A stretch of DNA of 37,666 nucleotides from WJMB01 sp964581465 (GTDB taxonomy: Bacteria; RBG-13-66-14): NCBI GenBank assembly GCA_964581465.1, contig CAZOOP010000040.1, positions 1 through 37,666 on the forward strand, in the 5' to 3' direction. Shown here piece after piece: positions 24,651-32,505 of this stretch (position 1 is its first letter; each line of letters starts with the position of its first letter). Below the pieces are notes generated by a model that made no database searches, was not told where the DNA came from, and was given only the letters and a program-made list of their open reading frames with translations. Position numbers and translations under genes: made by a program.

Positions 24651-25155
24651 GCACATAACAGCTCCTGTAAAAAGTGAAAAGCCCTCTTCTGATAAAGGGT
24701 TGTTTGATGGCATAGTAAATACTGGGGTTCCAAGTGTAGTAAAACTATCTGAGTTTTATTCGACAACAGAATCCTCTAAAATAATACCAAGAATAAGTAG
24801 TGTAACTAGCACACAAAGCCTTATGTATAATGAAATAGAATGGAACAACATATTGGATATATTAAGCAGATACTATGATGATATCGCAATTGAAAATTCT
24901 AATATTTGTAATTTTAATCACTCTTTTTCTGTAAATGATAAAAAAGCTTTTGCCATGTTGCTTGACGAGTTAAAGCATAAACTCAACATTACATGTGTTT
25001 ATCTTGATTTTGATAGCAATAAAATTATTATCGCTTTTAAAGTAGGCGGCAATGAAAATAAAGATAAATCTGACATATTTTATTCTACACTTGAGAAGAC
25101 TTGGCTAGAGTTGCCATACGATATTAGAAAAAAATTTCTAATTACAATTGTATAA
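24643..25155 (+). CDS. Island gene 2, unknown protein
   Basis: 170 residues from a GTG (24643) that overlaps the end of gene 1 by 8 nt; AAGGA stands six bases before it. The first 60 residues are polar and low in structure signal (ITAPVKSEKPSSDKGLFDG). The rest alternates helices and strands (WNNILDILSRYYDDIAI, SFSVNDKKAFAMLLDELKHKLN, CVYLDFDSNKIIIAFKVGG). No signal peptide, membrane segment or known motif was seen. Strong overlap on both sides shows it is translated as part of the three-gene unit. I do not recognise a family. Confidence 0.72.
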   Translation: MSRHITAPVKSEKPSSDKGLFDGIVNTGVPSVVKLSEFYSTTESSKIIPRISSVTSTQSLMYNEIEWNNILDILSRYYDDIAIENSNICNFNHSFSVNDKKAFAMLLDELKHKLNITCVYLDFDSNKIIIAFKVGGNENKDKSDIFYSTLEKTWLELPYDIRKKFLITIV

Positions 25156-25159
25156 TAAA

Positions 25160-25549
25160 ATGAATATTTTTGCTTGGAAAGACTTCAACGCTTATTCAAG
25201 AGCTGCTATAAAAACGCCATTTAATGGACTAATTGAAGCTACATACAGAACCGCCATAAGCCGTTTATATTATTATGCGTATCACTTATGCAAAAAATAC
25301 GCTGACGATAATAGCATTAGCTATGTTAACTATGATGGAATTGGGGTACATGAGCGCCTTATAAGAGCCCTAAAACAAAGCAACATAAAAACAGCAAAAC
25401 TATTAGGACAAATATTAGAAGAGATGAGAGACAGGCGAGTTCAAGCTGATTATTATAGGATGTTTAGTAAAAGATATAACACACCAAGTGAAGCAGCCAA
25501 TTTCAACATTGGAAGAGCTAGTCGTATCGAACATGAAATCAATAAATAG
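25160..25549 (+). CDS. Island gene 3, HEPN-like helical protein
   Basis: 129 residues from ATG 25160; a TTG at 25148 in the same frame overlaps gene 2 by 8 nt and is the other option. It is all-helical, with ATYRTAISRLYYYAYHLCKKYA (residues 27-48) as the first long helix, VHERLIRAL next, then LGQILEEMRDRRVQADYYRMF (82-102). The R-x-x-A-D-Y box on the last long helix is common in HEPN-domain proteins of antitoxin-toxin and CRISPR-type systems. The strict R-x4-6-H RNase motif is not seen, so nuclease activity is uncertain. It closes an AT-rich operon with a terminator behind it. Its place suggests a toxin, effector or nucleotidyltransferase-partner role, which is inference. Confidence 0.75.
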   Translation: MNIFAWKDFNAYSRAAIKTPFNGLIEATYRTAISRLYYYAYHLCKKYADDNSISYVNYDGIGVHERLIRALKQSNIKTAKLLGQILEEMRDRRVQADYYRMFSKRYNTPSEAANFNIGRASRIEHEINK

Positions 25550-25568
25550 CGCCCCTTGTCTTCCCCGG

Positions 25569-25598
25569 CCCCCTAAGGTAGTCTTAGGGGGTCGTTTT
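25569..25598 (+). terminator. Terminator of the AT-rich island
   Basis: CCCCCTAAG (25569-25577) pairs with CTTAGGGGG (25583-25591), followed by TCGTTTT, 20 bp after the HEPN-like gene. Confidence 0.8.
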
Positions 25599-25719
25599 AG
25601 TACCCACCGTCCGCGCGAGCCGCTGAGCGTCCGCGAAACACCGCCGGATGATACTGAGACCCGACATCAGCGGCGGGCGTGGAGCCGAATACAAGCATCC
25701 ACAAGCGAGGTGGACCGAG

Positions 25720-27609
25720 ATGGCGCTCAAGCCGACGGAGATCCTTACGGCCCCGGCGGGCACGCGGGAACTGATGATGGGCAACCACGCTTTGGTGCGG
25801 GCCTTCTGCGAGGCCGGTGTGCGGGTGGTGACGACCTACCCGGGCTCGCCGACGCCGGAGATCGCGGCGGGGCTGTTGGCGGCCGATCCGGAGGGGATCT
25901 ACTTCGAGTATTCGATCAACGAGATCGTGGCGACGGAGTACGCCTTCGGCGCGGCGCTGGCGGGGGTTCCGAGCTGCGTGTTCTTCAAGAGCGTGGGCTT
26001 GAACGTGGCGGCGGACGCTTTCGTGCAGTTGCCGCTCTACGAGCTGCCCGGCGGGTTGGTGGTGATCGTCGGCGACGATCCCAGCGCGCTGTCGAGCCAG
26101 AACGAGCAAGACAACCGGCGCTACGTCCGGCTGTGCTACATGCCGATGCTGGAGCCGTCGGACGCTCGGGAGGCCAAAGAGATGTTCGTCTACGCTTCGC
26201 GGTTGGCGCGGGAGCACCGGACGGCGATCATGCTGCGCTTGACGACGCGCATCGCCCACGGCTCGATGGAGGTCGAGTTCGGTGAGCTGCCCGCTGAGCC
26301 TATCGAGGCGGCGGGTGTGCCGGACAAGCGGCAGGTGCCCATCGCGGCGGACGCGGTGGCGATGAAGGGCGTCGCGCTGCAACGATTGGTGGACTTCGCC
26401 GGGTACGTGGAGGACGACCGCTGGAACTATCGGGTAACGCAGGAAGGTAAGGACGCGGGCTTCGGCATCATCTGCGGTGGCGCGGCCTACGGGGCGACGC
26501 GCTCGGCGCTGCGCCTGCTGGGTCGCGGGGCGGAGATCCTCAAGCTGGGCTTCAGCTACCCGCTGCCACGGAGGAAGCTGGTCGAGTTCTGCCGGGACCA
26601 CGACGAGGTGCTGGTGGTCGAGGAGCTGGACCCGGTGGTCGAGGAGGAGCTGAAGGTCATCGCCTACGAGGAGGGTTTGAGCTGCCGGATCGGCGGGCTG
26701 GGCAAGTACGGCCGGGCCGATGATTTCGGAGCGCAGCAGGCGGAGCTGGACCCGGGACGCCTGGCGGCGCTGCTGGGCAAGCGGCTGGGTGTCGAGTACC
26801 CCCTCGAGACGCTGGACTTGAGCGCGGGGGCGCCCAAACGGCTGCCCCAGCTCTGTCCGGGCTGCGGGCACCGCACGGCGGTCTACGGGAGCAAGATGGC
26901 CGTGGGGCGGCGGGGTCACGCCCAGGCCGACATCGGCTGCCACACGATGAGCTACTTCCCGCCCTACGAGCTGGGCGAGAGTCTGGTCTGCATGGGCGCT
27001 GGCCCGACCATCGCCCAGGGTATCAAGCAGGTGCTGCCCGAAAGCAAGGTGACCAGCTTCCTGGGGGATTCGACCTTCTTCCACGCCGGGATCGAGGGGG
27101 TCATCAACGCGGTCTGGAACGACCACGACGTGACGATCCTGCTGATGGACAACCAGATCACGGCGATGACGGGACACCAGCCCAACCCGCACTCGGGGCG
27201 CGGGCCGGCGGGCTCGCGACCGGAGATCGAACCGCGGCGCATCCTCGAGTCCATCGGCGTCGGACACATCGAGGAGGTCGACGCCTGGCGGATCGACGAG
27301 GTGCGCGAGGCGGTCAAGCGGGGCCTGGAGCACGCGGGGCCGGCGGTGGTCGTCCTGCGCCACCCCTGCATGCTCTACACCACCCGGCAGTGGAAGCGGG
27401 AGCGCAAGATGCCGCCGCCGTACCGGGTGGACCAGGAGAAGTGCGCGCTGCGCAAGACCTGCATCAAGTATTTCGCCTGTCCGGCCTTCGGTTTCGACGG
27501 CGAGAAGGTCCGCATCGACCCCGAGCTGTGTATCGGCTGCGGCTGTTGCGCCCAGGTGTGCCCGGAGGGGGCCATCGTCCAAGACACCGAGTACGTCCGG
27601 GCGTATTAG
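25720..27609 (+). CDS. iorA: Indolepyruvate:ferredoxin oxidoreductase, alpha subunit
   Basis: 629 residues from ATG 25720 (GAGG upstream). Together with IorB it oxidatively decarboxylates aryl-pyruvates to aryl-acetyl-CoA, passing electrons to ferredoxin, an anaerobic route of aromatic amino-acid use. Seen: the N-terminal pyrimidine domain (TYPGSPTPEIAAGL), the KSVGLNVAADA segment, the TPP-binding half with CPGCGHRTA, DIGCHTMS and GDSTFFHAGIEGVINAVWN, DNQITAMTGHQPNP, and a C-terminal ferredoxin tail. The second cluster has the full C-x2-C-x2-C-x3-CP motif (CIGCGCCAQVCP). The first reads CALRKTCIKYFACPAF, so the usual C-x2-C-x2-C spacing is changed. About 1 kb separates it from iorB, which is normally adjacent. 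Confidence 0.95.
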   Translation: MALKPTEILTAPAGTRELMMGNHALVRAFCEAGVRVVTTYPGSPTPEIAAGLLAADPEGIYFEYSINEIVATEYAFGAALAGVPSCVFFKSVGLNVAADAFVQLPLYELPGGLVVIVGDDPSALSSQNEQDNRRYVRLCYMPMLEPSDAREAKEMFVYASRLAREHRTAIMLRLTTRIAHGSMEVEFGELPAEPIEAAGVPDKRQVPIAADAVAMKGVALQRLVDFAGYVEDDRWNYRVTQEGKDAGFGIICGGAAYGATRSALRLLGRGAEILKLGFSYPLPRRKLVEFCRDHDEVLVVEELDPVVEEELKVIAYEEGLSCRIGGLGKYGRADDFGAQQAELDPGRLAALLGKRLGVEYPLETLDLSAGAPKRLPQLCPGCGHRTAVYGSKMAVGRRGHAQADIGCHTMSYFPPYELGESLVCMGAGPTIAQGIKQVLPESKVTSFLGDSTFFHAGIEGVINAVWNDHDVTILLMDNQITAMTGHQPNPHSGRGPAGSRPEIEPRRILESIGVGHIEEVDAWRIDEVREAVKRGLEHAGPAVVVLRHPCMLYTTRQWKRERKMPPPYRVDQEKCALRKTCIKYFACPAFGFDGEKVRIDPELCIGCGCCAQVCPEGAIVQDTEYVRAY

Positions 27610-28247
27610 GTAGAGCGGCGTCAAGAAGACGGGTGCTTGCCAGCAACGGCGCGTCAATCGGCGAGGCAGGCCTGTCGCCTCGGCTTGACCTTGATCTGTA
27701 CGATTGCGCGCAAGCAACGCGCGGCTATCAAGTCGATAAAGGCCGGGGTGGCAAAAACCACGATTGCTTGCCCACGGTACAATACGCAATCGACAGCCGC
27801 CTGTCGATTTGGTGGATCGCTGAGTTGTCGCCCCCCCCCGTGGAGCCCCTTGTGTTAAGGAGAACCGGACCGAACGTTCACTCGCGAGACCGGCTTTGGC
27901 ACGTTTCTTGCGAAGGACCTTCGCTTCGGCGTCCGGTGGCGCCACCGGCGCAACAAACGCGCCAAAGCCTCCCTGTGGAACGGACGACGGGTACGGTGGG
28001 AAGACGGCTTAATCAGGCGACCGGTTCGGACCGAGGAGCTGACAAACGTGCTATCCACGGGTTTATACGGCGCTGAGAAGCATTGCGAGTGGAACAGCCC
28101 GGCACGCGGCGTCCAAGAAACAACGCGGCAATCCGCCACACCATCTGCTCTCAGCCCCTTCTTGTTTTAAACCAACAGTTTAGTGTATCACTCATTTCAA
28201 GAAGCCAACCCGCAGTTGGGAGCAGTCAGAGCTCCAGGATACCGAAT
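27610..28247. other. Spacer between iorA and iorB
   Basis: No gene was found. It contains the second copy of the 80-bp inverted repeat and ends at a family C element. There is no clear terminator behind iorA, so read-through to iorB remains possible. Confidence 0.45.
27892..27969. repeat. 80-bp inverted repeat with sigma-54-like motifs, copy 2
   Basis: The 21-base arms 27892-27912 and 27949-27969 are complementary except at two positions. The left arm holds TTGGCACGTTTCTTGCG, identical in 16 bases to copy 1 (2201-2216). The right arm on the minus strand reads TTTGGCGCGTTTGTTGCG, which also keeps GG-N10-GC. The left motif points towards iorB. Confidence 0.75.
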
Positions 28248-28255
28248 TGTGCCAA

Positions 28256-28575
28256 GGGATCGAATACCCTGTTCGGACCGGGTTATAGTCGTGTTCTGCT
28301 TATAGCACACGTGTAGTGGCAGATGTGCCTGTCAGTAATGAGCAGTCAAGAGTGGCGGCCACAAAGAGCGTGCTCGATGGAAAGTACACCATGGATAGTC
28401 GCTTGCTGTTAAAGACCATCCGATTGCTACTCGGCTCATAACTGCATCATTATCAAGTAATAAGACATCGCATTATTGTATCGGGATCACAGTCAGACGC
28501 ACCCGAAAAGCGAATTTCGCTCGGTGAACCCCTCTTTATCTGCCCTGATTTGGTCCGAAGACGTTCCATGATGCC
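28256..28575 (-). mobile_element. Family C MITE-like element between iorA and iorB
   Basis: 320 bp. Left end GGGATCGAATACCCTGTTC then GGACC; right end the complement of GGCATCATGGAACGTCTTC then GGACC. Flanking TGTGCCAA (28248-28255) and TTAGCCAA (28576-28583) agree at 6 of 8 positions. Orientation is inverted, as in the 20312-20632 copy. The interior is more diverged than in the other copies. Confidence 0.75.
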
Positions 28576-28628
28576 TTAGCCAATAGGGAAGCAATCGGCG
28601 TTGAGGCGCTTTACCTAAAGGAAGGGCC

Positions 28629-29249
28629 ATGTCCCAGACATGCAGCATCTACATCATCGGCGTCGGCGGCCAGGGTATAGGGGCCACCAGCCGGGTGATC
28701 ACCCACGCGGCCCGGGAGGCCGGCGTCGCCGTGGCTAGTGTCGAGACCCACGGCCTGGCCCAGCGCGGCGGGGTGGTGGTCTCGACGGTCCGCCTGGGCG
28801 ACGAGCCCGGTTACAGCCCGCTGATCGCCCCGGGCGAGGCCGACGTGCTGCTGGCCCTGGAGGCCGTCGAGGCTTGGCGGGCGAGCCGCTATCTGCGCAA
28901 GGGCGGCACGGCGCTGATCAACCTCTACCGCATCGATCCGCTGATGACCCGGTTGGAGCGGGAGGAGTACCCGGCGCTGGAGGAGATCCCCCGGGCCTTC
29001 GCCGGCTTCGCCGACCGCGTGGTCGCCCTGAAGGCCACGGCTTTCGCGGTGGAGCGGAAGAGCTGGATCTCGACCAACGCGGTGCTGCTGGGCGCCTTGG
29101 GGGGCAGCGGAGCCTTGCCCTTCCCCGGCGAGGTCCTGCGCGAGGGCATCCGCTCGCAGAGCAAGCCGGCCTACCTCGAGGTCAATCTGGCCTGTTTCGA
29201 GCACGGCCACCGGGCCGCCGTCGAGTTCGTCGAGAGCCTCGGCGGCTAG
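28629..29249 (+). CDS. iorB: Indolepyruvate:ferredoxin oxidoreductase, beta subunit
   Basis: 206 residues, the gamma-type domain of 2-oxoacid oxidoreductases that helps hold the TPP enzyme and CoA binding. The start YIIGVGGQGIGATSRVI (G11-x-G-G-Q-G) and VETHGLAQRGGVVVSTVRLG are diagnostic, with LLALEAVEAWR and ISTNAVLLGALGG following. The ATG comes after AAAGGAAGGGCC. It partners with IorA (25720-27609). A family C element and an inverted repeat now fill the gap, and a new start signal for transcription would be needed if they block read-through; one sigma-54-like motif faces this gene 700 bp away. Confidence 0.94.
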   Translation: MSQTCSIYIIGVGGQGIGATSRVITHAAREAGVAVASVETHGLAQRGGVVVSTVRLGDEPGYSPLIAPGEADVLLALEAVEAWRASRYLRKGGTALINLYRIDPLMTRLEREEYPALEEIPRAFAGFADRVVALKATAFAVERKSWISTNAVLLGALGGSGALPFPGEVLREGIRSQSKPAYLEVNLACFEHGHRAAVEFVESLGG

Positions 29250-29270
29250 GGCGCCCACGGAGTCCCGGCC

Positions 29271-29300
29271 TTGACCACCGCTCCGGCGGCGGTGTAAGAT
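29271..29300 (+). promoter_or_regulatory. Rubredoxin promoter
   Basis: TTGACC (29271-29276), 18 bp, TAAGAT (29295-29300). The predicted leader is about 150 nt. Confidence 0.55.
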
Positions 29301-29456
29301 TCCGGGGTGGTCCGCCGGACCCGATCCGTCCCGCGCCCGGTCTCGCGTCATTTCCCATGAGCGGTCGCGCCGACGGCGACCCGGCTTTACCGACGACTAC
29401 GGCGCGGGCAGCTCCAGCGCCGTCAACCCTGAACGCAACCCCACAAGGAGCCTGCG

Positions 29457-29618
29457 ATGCAGAAGTACGAGTGCACCATCTGCGGTTACATCTACGATCC
29501 CGCCAAGGGCGATCCCGACGGCGGCGTCGACCCCGGCACCGCCTTCGAGGACATCCCCGACGACTGGGTCTGCCCGGAGTGCGGCGCCACCAAGGACGCC
29601 TTCGAGCCGGTGGACTAG
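29457..29618 (+). CDS. Rubredoxin
   Basis: 53 residues, the standard length. A small cytoplasmic electron carrier with one iron bound by four cysteines: C6 and C9 in ECTICGYIYDP, and C39 and C42 in WVCPECGATKDAFEPVD. The acidic middle (DPDGGVDPGTAFEDIPDDW) is typical. The ATG follows AAGGAGCCTGCG. In anaerobes rubredoxin passes electrons to oxygen- or superoxide-detoxifying enzymes and other oxidoreductases; none is adjacent, but the preceding ferredoxin-linked iorAB fits an anaerobic setting. Two hairpin terminators follow. Confidence 0.97.
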   Translation: MQKYECTICGYIYDPAKGDPDGGVDPGTAFEDIPDDWVCPECGATKDAFEPVD

Positions 29619-29653
29619 CCCCGCCGGCTGAGCATTCGGCTTGTGGTAATCAG

Positions 29654-29722
29654 GAACCCGCCCGGGCCTCAAGCCTCACGGGCGGGTTCTTAGCTTGAAC
29701 ACACCGGCCCGCGGGCCGGTGT
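29654..29722 (+). terminator. Tandem terminators after rubredoxin
   Basis: The first stem is GAACCCGCCC (29654-29663) with GGGCGGGTTC (29680-29689), followed by TTAGCTT. The second is the perfect 24-bp palindrome at 29699-29722. Confidence 0.8.
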
Positions 29723-29759
29723 TCGTCATGGAGGCTTACAGACAAGTGGCTATCAACGG

Positions 29760-30113
29760 TTACATCTCGAGCAGGATTCGCACCAGCCCCTCCACCTTCT
29801 CCAAAGTCACCGGTGATACATGACCCAGGATATGGATTAGACGTTGCCTGGAAATGGTTCGCAGTTGGTCTACCATTATATAGCTTGTTGCCACAAGTCC
29901 ACCCTCGGGCGGCTGTATCGGATGATGGAGAGGATATCCTCTATCTGAAGTTGTTATGGGTGCTATAATCAATAAACCAGCAGGTCCGTTGTTGAATATG
30001 TCTGCGGAAAGAACAACAGCCGGTCGTTTACCTTGTTGTTCATGTCCTGCTCCATTAGACTGCAAATCGATCAACCAAACACTTCCCTTGTTTATTAGCT
30101 GTAGGTTGCTCAT
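29760..30113 (-). CDS. MazF/PemK-like toxin
   Basis: 117 residues, typical of MazF/PemK mRNA endoribonucleases. KGSVWLIDLQSNGAGHEQQGKRPAVVLS carries the family's N-terminal strand and the conserved G-x-E-Q-x-x-x-RP-x-[VL]V[LI]S motif (the arginine is usually catalytic). Later come IIAPITTSD, HPIQPPEGG, the S-Y-I-M-V-D-Q-[LI]-R-T-I segment and the L-x-H-I-L end. It would cut RNA and halt growth when its antitoxin is lost. AGGAGGG precedes the ATG. It lies 9 bp downstream of the antitoxin gene and is co-transcribed with it. Base composition is lower in G+C than the neighbours, suggesting transfer. Confidence 0.9.
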   Translation of the reverse strand: MSNLQLINKGSVWLIDLQSNGAGHEQQGKRPAVVLSADIFNNGPAGLLIIAPITTSDRGYPLHHPIQPPEGGLVATSYIMVDQLRTISRQRLIHILGHVSPVTLEKVEGLVRILLEM

Positions 30114-30122
30114 TTACCCTCC

Positions 30123-30365
30123 TTACTTAAGACCATCCATTATAGTTCGGTCCCAAAGGTTTCTTTCCTGTTCTTGTTCTCGGCGCTCATCGTCATCAGC
30201 ATTGATACGTGCATACGCCAGGTTTGCTTGTTCAAGAATCATTTTCCTATAGGCTTCCTCCAGGCACTTTTGCATGGTTTTAGTTTGACTGAGTTTCAGC
30301 ATCGAGGAAAGCAGCTCCAGCATTTCCTTGCTTTCGACATTGATCCGTACAGTATAGCTGGACAT
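30123..30365 (-). CDS. Antitoxin, ribbon-helix-helix type
   Basis: 80 residues. SSYTVRINVESKEMLELLSSMLKLSQTKTMQKCLEEAYRKM has the strand-helix-helix pattern of ribbon-helix-helix DNA-binding domains; the second half is charged and should wrap the toxin. First gene of the pair, GGAAGGG before the ATG. Expected to repress its own promoter; inverted repeats sit at 30402-30449. I could not assign it to MazE, PemI or another named family. Confidence 0.8.
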   Translation of the reverse strand: MSSYTVRINVESKEMLELLSSMLKLSQTKTMQKCLEEAYRKMILEQANLAYARINADDDERREQEQERNLWDRTIMDGLK

Positions 30366-30401
30366 TTTACCCTTCCTTTTTGTTTATCTCTTATCGAAGC
30401 A

Positions 30402-30449
30402 GTGTCAGTTTAGCACAATGCCTATAATTTTGCAAACAAAATCTGACAC
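30402..30449 (-). promoter_or_regulatory. Candidate operator of the toxin-antitoxin pair
   Basis: Outer arms GTGTCAG (30402-30408) and CTGACAC (30443-30449) enclose an inner palindrome ATTTTG-CAAA-CAAAAT (30427-30442), 37 to 84 bp upstream of the antitoxin ATG. The promoter lies in this AT-rich stretch, but I could not fix its boxes. Confidence 0.5.
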
Positions 30450-30698
30450 AATAATGCATGCGCTTTTTGACGGCACATTTGACGACATGAGGCCCGCCCA
30501 TTTGTTACAATACGTAACCTTTGGGTGATAATCCCCCGGAACAGTGGGTGGACAGCAGTCTTTCAACCCAGGGCTCATTCCAGTTCAACCCCAGCACAAA
30601 CAGATAGTTAGCCCGGGATACTGCAAAGCGGCACACCTCTTGCTATACTTTGTTACGCAACAATCGACCGCCGCCACTCATCTTCGCTTAGGTGGACC
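30450..30698. other. Interval before the CapD-like gene
   Basis: No gene. A TATACT -10 box at 30644-30649 is the likely promoter of the next gene, with a weak CTGCAA 17 bp before it. GGTGATAATCCC at 30524-30535 resembles a lone family A end. Confidence 0.4.
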
Positions 30699-32147
30699 TT
30701 GACCCCCAAACGAAAACGAACCAAACGGCGAGTGCTGCTCTGCGGCGCCGGCGAGGCCGGGCGGATGATCGCCCGGGAGATACTCACCAACCCACGCAGC
30801 AACTACACCTGCGTCGGCTTCCTCGACGACGACCCGGACAAGCAGGGCTGGGAGCTCGAGGGCGCGCCGGTCCTCGGGCCGCTGATCGACCTGCCCCAGC
30901 ACGTCCACGAGCTGGGCGTCGACGAGGTGCTGCTGACCATACCCAGCGCCTCCGGCGCCACGGTGCGCCGTCTGGCCCAGCTCTGCGACCAGGCCGACGT
31001 GCCTTACCGGGTGCTGCCCTCGATCTTCGACGTCATCCACGGCGACGCCAAGCTGACCCAGGTGCGCGACGTGCGCGTCGAGGACCTGCTGCGTCGCGCG
31101 CCGATCAAGCTCGACATGGAGGCCATCGGCGAGTTCGTCTCCGGCCGGACCGTCCTGGTCACCGGCGCGGGCGGCTCCATCGGCTCCGAGCTCTGCCGCC
31201 AGTTGATCACCTTTTCTCCGGGTCGGCTGGTCCTGCTGGGCCACGGCGAAAACCCGATCTTCGAGATCCACAACGAGCTTACGCGCCGCCGGCCCCAGGG
31301 CAACCTGGCCGGCGTGATCGTCGACCTGCGTGACCGCCGCCGCCTGGCCCGGGTCCTGGAAACCCACCGCCCGGAGGTCATCTTCCACGCCGCCGCCCAT
31401 AAGCACGTCCCCCTGATGGAGGACAACCCCTGCGAGGCCTTCAGCAACAACGTGGGCTCGATGCTGGCCCTGGCCGAACTGGCCCCGGCCCACGGCGTCG
31501 AGCGAGTGGTCGTTATCTCCACGGACAAGGCCGTCGAGAGCACCAACGCCATGGGCGCCAGCAAGGCCGTCTGCGAGGTCGTCGCCCGGCTGGCCGACGA
31601 CCGCCACCCGGATTGCCGCTTCGTCACCGTGCGCTTCGGCAACGTGCTGGGCAGCCGCGGCTCCGTCATCGGCGTCTTCCAGGAGCAGATCGAGCGCGGC
31701 GGACCGCTGACCGTTACCGATTCACGCATGGAGCGCTTCTTCATGACCATCCCCGAGGCCGTCGAGCTGGTTCTCCAGGCCGCCGTCCTCGGCGAGGGCG
31801 GCGAGGTCTTCGTCCTCGATATGGGCCAGCCCCTGCGGATCATCGACCTGGCCAGGATGCTCGTCGAGCTCTCCGGCTACGACAACGGCGAGATCCCCAT
31901 CGAGATCACCGGACCCCGCCCCGGCGAGAAACTGCAGGAGCGGCTGTTCAGCCTGGCCGAGGAGCGCCTGCCCAGCCCGCATCCACAACTGCTCATCGCC
32001 CGCTCCAACGGCGTCTACGAAGAAACCTGGGGCCTGATCGAGGAGCTCTGGCGCGCCGCCGAAGAGCTGCGGACCGGCCGCGTCGTCGAGCTCGTCGGCC
32101 AAATCTGTCCGGAGTCCCAATGGCGCGCGCCGGAAGGCATGTTTTAG
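30699..32147 (+). CDS. CapD/FlaA1-like nucleotide-sugar dehydratase/epimerase, soluble form
   Basis: 482 residues from a TTG start with AGGTGG upstream. Two Rossmann parts: residues 11-140 (VLLCGAGEAGRMIAREIL) correspond to the CoA-binding-like domain of WbpM/CapD proteins, and 150-470 hold the extended-SDR domain with TGAGGSIGSEL (155-165), HAAAHKHVPLMEDNP, ISTDKAVESTNAMGASK (273-289; T275, D276, K277, M285, K289) and RPGEKLQERLFS. The Tyr to Met change at M285 is normal for 4,6-dehydratases of this family. The usual four N-terminal membrane helices are absent. Likely acts on UDP-GlcNAc-type sugars for surface glycans or protein glycosylation. A family A element sits between the stop and its terminator. 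Confidence 0.92.
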   Translation: MTPKRKRTKRRVLLCGAGEAGRMIAREILTNPRSNYTCVGFLDDDPDKQGWELEGAPVLGPLIDLPQHVHELGVDEVLLTIPSASGATVRRLAQLCDQADVPYRVLPSIFDVIHGDAKLTQVRDVRVEDLLRRAPIKLDMEAIGEFVSGRTVLVTGAGGSIGSELCRQLITFSPGRLVLLGHGENPIFEIHNELTRRRPQGNLAGVIVDLRDRRRLARVLETHRPEVIFHAAAHKHVPLMEDNPCEAFSNNVGSMLALAELAPAHGVERVVVISTDKAVESTNAMGASKAVCEVVARLADDRHPDCRFVTVRFGNVLGSRGSVIGVFQEQIERGGPLTVTDSRMERFFMTIPEAVELVLQAAVLGEGGEVFVLDMGQPLRIIDLARMLVELSGYDNGEIPIEITGPRPGEKLQERLFSLAEERLPSPHPQLLIARSNGVYEETWGLIEELWRAAEELRTGRVVELVGQICPESQWRAPEGMF

Positions 32148-32150
32148 CAT

Positions 32151-32505
32151 GGGGTTATCACTCGCAAAAGAACCGACTCATCCAGCGGATAGATTGTCAT
32201 TCAGCGCTGTATAGCCCAAGTCGCCGCCATTGTCATACCGCTGCATTGTTTTACCAATGCATGACGGCGATATACCCGGGCTTGCATTTCGTTCCGCTGG
32301 AAGCCCGTGGCTGTTGGTTCCGCATCAGCTTACGACCAGGCTGTGGGTGACGGACCTGTTGACGACGCTCCATTGCTCGCTTTAGCAGCTTCGAACGTTA
32401 TCCGCCTTCGCTGGTTGACGCTCCGCTGCGGCTAATCTCCGAGCACCATTCTCGAGGTGGCTTTCCTGAGTTGTGAATGTGCTTTTCATCTTCTGTGCTG
32501 ATCCC
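32151..32505 (+). mobile_element. Family A MITE-like element at the end of the CapD-like gene
   Basis: 355 bp, starting GGGGTTATCACTCGCA and ending CTTCTGTGCTGATCCC. TTTAGCAT (32143-32150) and TTCAGCAT (32506-32513) agree at 7 of 8 positions; the left one overlaps the stop codon of the upstream gene. The interior is collinear with the other family A copies. Confidence 0.87.

Noticed and set aside
25597..27945. 782-residue open frame on the minus strand across iorA
   Set aside because: It is the antisense shadow of a GC-rich gene; its composition (Arg, His, Asp, Leu, Gln) and the strong family match of the plus-strand frame settle it.
30524..30535. Lone GGTGATAATCCC resembling a family A end
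   Set aside because: No subterminal block, partner end or target duplication was found nearby; an 11-bp match could be chance.
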